DNA of 16,746 bases from Streptomyces scopuliridis RB72 (GTDB lineage: Bacteria; Actinomycetota; Actinomycetes; Streptomycetales; Streptomycetaceae), in assembly GCF_000718095.1 (NCBI RefSeq), contig NZ_JOEI01000048.1, positions 1 to 16,746 of the forward strand, read 5' to 3'. Below are positions 15,329-16,746 of the stretch, in pieces (positions within the stretch are counted from its first letter, which is position 1; each line of letters starts with the position of its first letter). The notes beneath the pieces are model-generated. The model searched no databases. It saw nothing but the letters and a program-made list of their open reading frames with translations, and was not told the origin of the DNA. Made by a program: the position numbers and the translations under genes.

Positions 15329-15443
15329 GAGATTCCCCTTCTGGAACTTTGCGTCCGCGGGTCTCCGGCAGTGCACCGACATCTCGATGCCCCGCAGTGA
15401 GCCGGATACGGGTTGGCCGGGCCGGCGACCCCACACCATTTGG

Positions 15444-15487
15444 TTGACGCGTCACCTAAGATAGGTGCCGATTATTGACGCGTCAAC
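15444..15487. promoter_or_regulatory. Twin TGACGCGTCA operators flanking the promoter
   Basis: Two identical 10-bp palindromes TGACGCGTCA at 15445-15454 and 15476-15485 have centres 31 bp apart, about three helical turns. The second extends to TTGACGCGTCAA. Between them CACCTA/TAGGTG (15453-15467) forms a smaller dyad. The spacing and their position over the -35 and +1 sites fit cooperative repression, for instance by a MarR-, TetR- or GntR-type dimer. No such gene is in the window apart from the unrelated MerR and AraC genes. Confidence 0.65.
15458..15486 (-). promoter_or_regulatory. Promoter of the isochorismatase operon
   Basis: On the minus strand, -35 TTGACG (15486-15481) and -10 TATCTT (15463-15458) are separated by exactly 17 bp. 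The -35 lies inside the distal palindrome and the expected start point near 15451 lies inside the proximal one, so a bound repressor would cover both. Confidence 0.6.
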
Positions 15488-15491
15488 TAGC

Positions 15492-15529
15492 GTCGGCCTT
15501 GGGTGTTCAGGTCGGTCTTGGGTGTTCAG
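15492..15529. repeat. Tandem duplication of a 19-bp unit
   Basis: GTCGGCCTTGGGTGTTCAG (15492-15510) is followed immediately by GTCGGTCTTGGGTGTTCAG (15511-15529), 18 of 19 identical. It lies between the twin operators and the RraA-like gene and may be recent slippage or binding-site repeats. Confidence 0.75.
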
Positions 15530-15628
15530 GCGAGCCGGTCAGGCATGGCCATCGGTGTCCGTGAAGCGCAACTACGCTGCGAGGCGGGACACTACGGACC
15601 ATCAGCCGTATCCCGGTCGGCCGTCCTT

Positions 15629-16126
15629 GTGGGCTGGCCCCATGCCCTCATCCCGGTCCCCACCGCCGACCTCGTCGACCAGTACGGCCCCGAACTGCGC
15701 GTCTGCGACCTGCAGTTCCGCCAGTTCGGCGCCCACCACAGCTTCGCCGGCCCCGTCCGCACCGTCTCCTGCCACGAGGACAACGGCCTGCTGCGCGACC
15801 TGCTGCGCACCCCCGGCGACGGCCATGTCCTCGTCGTCGACGGAGGCGGCTCCCTGCGAACCGCCCTGGTCGGCGACCTCATCGCCGGCGCCGCCCAGGA
15901 CAACGGCTGGGGCGGACTGATCCTGCACGGCGCCGTCCGCGACAGCGTCGCCCTCTCCGGGCTCCGGCTCGGCATCAAGGCGCTGGGCACCATCCCCCGC
16001 AAGAGCGCCAAAGACAGCGCGGGAGCCGTCGACGTCCCCGTCACCTTCGGCAACGTCACTTTCCGCCCCGGCGACATCCTGCATGCCGACGACGACGGCA
16101 TCACTCTCCTCCCCGAGAACACCTGA
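15629..16126 (+). CDS. RraA-family protein (RNase E inhibitor-like / HMG aldolase fold)
   Basis: Belongs to the RraA/MenG family, which covers the RNase E inhibitor RraA and 4-hydroxy-4-methyl-2-oxoglutarate aldolases. From [20 protein letters not shown] onward it matches throughout: [71 protein letters not shown] and [15 protein letters not shown], ending LLPENT. G-D in ALVGD and the R-D of GAVRD are the positions that in the aldolases bind substrate and Mg2+. GTG 15629 gives 165 residues, the family length, but has no clear ribosome site. ATG 15545 and codon 15503 are in-frame alternatives that add residues unlike the family. It is divergent from the isochorismatase operon and may share its operators. 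Confidence 0.85.
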   Translation: MGWPHALIPVPTADLVDQYGPELRVCDLQFRQFGAHHSFAGPVRTVSCHEDNGLLRDLLRTPGDGHVLVVDGGGSLRTALVGDLIAGAAQDNGWGGLILHGAVRDSVALSGLRLGIKALGTIPRKSAKDSAGAVDVPVTFGNVTFRPGDILHADDDGITLLPENT

Positions 16127-16380
16127 CCACGAGCGGCGCAGCCCGGAGTGGGTTGTCGAGCGTGGCATCAGCGCCGAAGTTCGACGGCCATCGGTGATCC
16201 TTGCCAGGACTCCGGAGACGGTGCTGCTCCATTCCAGGCCGGGCCGCGTCGTCTCTCCATGGTGAGCGGAGCTCGCGCGTGCCGGCCAGCAACTGTTTCC
16301 CGGCACGGGCCTCGACAGTGCTTGGCCCGTTCGGAGGCGATACGGTGCGCCGCGTGATGTGACCGGCCGACCGGAGAACA
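16127..16380. other. Intergenic region between RraA-like and DUF6328 genes
   Basis: No gene is supported. CGTGCCGG (16278-16285) and CCGGCACG (16300-16307) form an 8-bp stem with a 14-nt loop, a weak terminator candidate. The open frames crossing this stretch match nothing known. Confidence 0.4.
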
Positions 16381-16746
16381 ATGAGACTCATGGCTCATAT
16401 CTCGCCGGGTGGCGGTCTGTCTCCGTTGAGCTGGGAGACGCCCGCGGAGCGGGCTGACCGCAACCTGCTCGAACTTCTCCAGGAACTGAGGGTCGTGCAG
16501 ACCGGCGTGCAGATCGTCTTCGCCTTCCTCCTCGGCGTGGCCTTCACCAGCCAGTTTCCGCGCCTCGACACCTTCGAACGCAGCACGTACGTGGTGACGT
16601 TGCTGCTCACGGTGGTCTCCTCGGCACTGCTCGCGACTCCGGTCGCCCTGCACCGTGGCCTGTTCCACCGGGGCGCCAAGATCCGGATCGTCGCCCTGTC
16701 CGCGCGGCTCGCCGAAATCGGTCTGGTCTTCCTCGCCCTCGCCCTC
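16381..16746 (+). CDS. DUF6328 family membrane protein, 5' part (runs off the window)
   Basis: An open frame from ATG 16381 (GGAGA just upstream; ATG 16390 is an alternative) to the end of the window, 122 codons. It shows the family's ERADRNLLELLQELRVVQTG, then a first hydrophobic segment VQIVFAFLLGVAFTSQF, a loop PRLDTFERSTY, a second segment VVTLLLTVVSSALLATPVAL, then HRGLFHRGAKIRIVALSARL and the start of a third segment EIGLVFLALAL. This is the usual layout of actinobacterial DUF6328 proteins of about 150-170 residues with four membrane helices. The function is unknown. Codon use is strongly G/C-ending and typical of the host. Confidence 0.85.
   Translation, partial: MRLMAHISPGGGLSPLSWETPAERADRNLLELLQELRVVQTGVQIVFAFLLGVAFTSQFPRLDTFERSTYVVTLLLTVVSSALLATPVALHRGLFHRGAKIRIVALSARLAEIGLVFLALAL

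Noticed and set aside
14486..15400. 304-codon plus-strand open frame
   Set aside because: Antisense of the isochorismatase gene, whose catalytic motifs are clear on the minus strand.

Overview
The window looks like an accessory region of a high-GC actinomycete chromosome or plasmid, most likely Streptomyces or a close relative. The genes have G/C-rich third codon positions and GTG starts. Several families present are typical of that group: a GPP34 protein, a DUF6328 membrane protein, a Tap-like secreted peptidase, a cofactor-free haloperoxidase, and IS110/IS5/IS30 relics. No tRNA, rRNA or CRISPR array was seen.

Layout. The left edge (1-552) holds the C-terminal part of an AraC-family regulator. 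A graveyard of IS30- and IS3-type transposase scraps follows (553-986), then an intact LysE/RhtB exporter on the minus strand (987-1610). From 1611 to about 3260 there is mostly wreckage: a trace of an NB-ARC/AfsR-type regulator, a frameshifted minus-strand gene resembling MoaF-like proteins, a perfect 16-bp palindrome, and the decayed C-terminal end of a luciferase-like monooxygenase (LLM). The last lies directly upstream of an intact LLM gene (3378-4448), which overlaps a Rossmann-fold F420/NADP-reductase-like gene by ATGA (4445-5113). A glutaminase with a C-terminal STAS-like domain comes next (5378-6700), then a possible 32-codon ORF, a cofactor-free haloperoxidase/esterase (6968-7810), a perfect 20-bp-stem hairpin, a MerR regulator (7942-8718), a promoter of MerR-operator design, a Tap-like secreted lipoprotein peptidase (8909-10654), and a GPP34 gene (10874-11617).

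A second scrapyard covers 11618-13400. It holds an IS5-family fragment, a 167-bp palindromic MITE with 24-bp perfect terminal repeats, a frameshifted and truncated IS110 transposase, and the C-terminal remnant of a zinc-type/quinone oxidoreductase. A likely minus-strand operon follows: a YcaC-like isochorismatase-family hydrolase (15328-14672), then an amide/amino-acid substrate-binding protein (to 13477) that ends in a strong hairpin. Its promoter (TTGACG-17-TATCTT on the minus strand) lies between two TGACGCGTCA palindromes. Divergent to it is an RraA-family gene. The right edge carries the start of a DUF6328 membrane protein.

How the parts fit. Three local circuits can be proposed from sequence: (a) the coupled LLM and F420/NADP-reductase-like pair; (b) MerR acting on the 19-bp-spacer promoter of the Tap-like lipoprotein; (c) an unidentified dyad-binding repressor controlling the isochorismatase/substrate-binding operon. 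I saw no defence system or biosynthetic cluster. The most unusual items are the twin-operator promoter, the MITE next to an IS110 end, the glutaminase-STAS fusion and the paired LLM genes, one dead and one intact.
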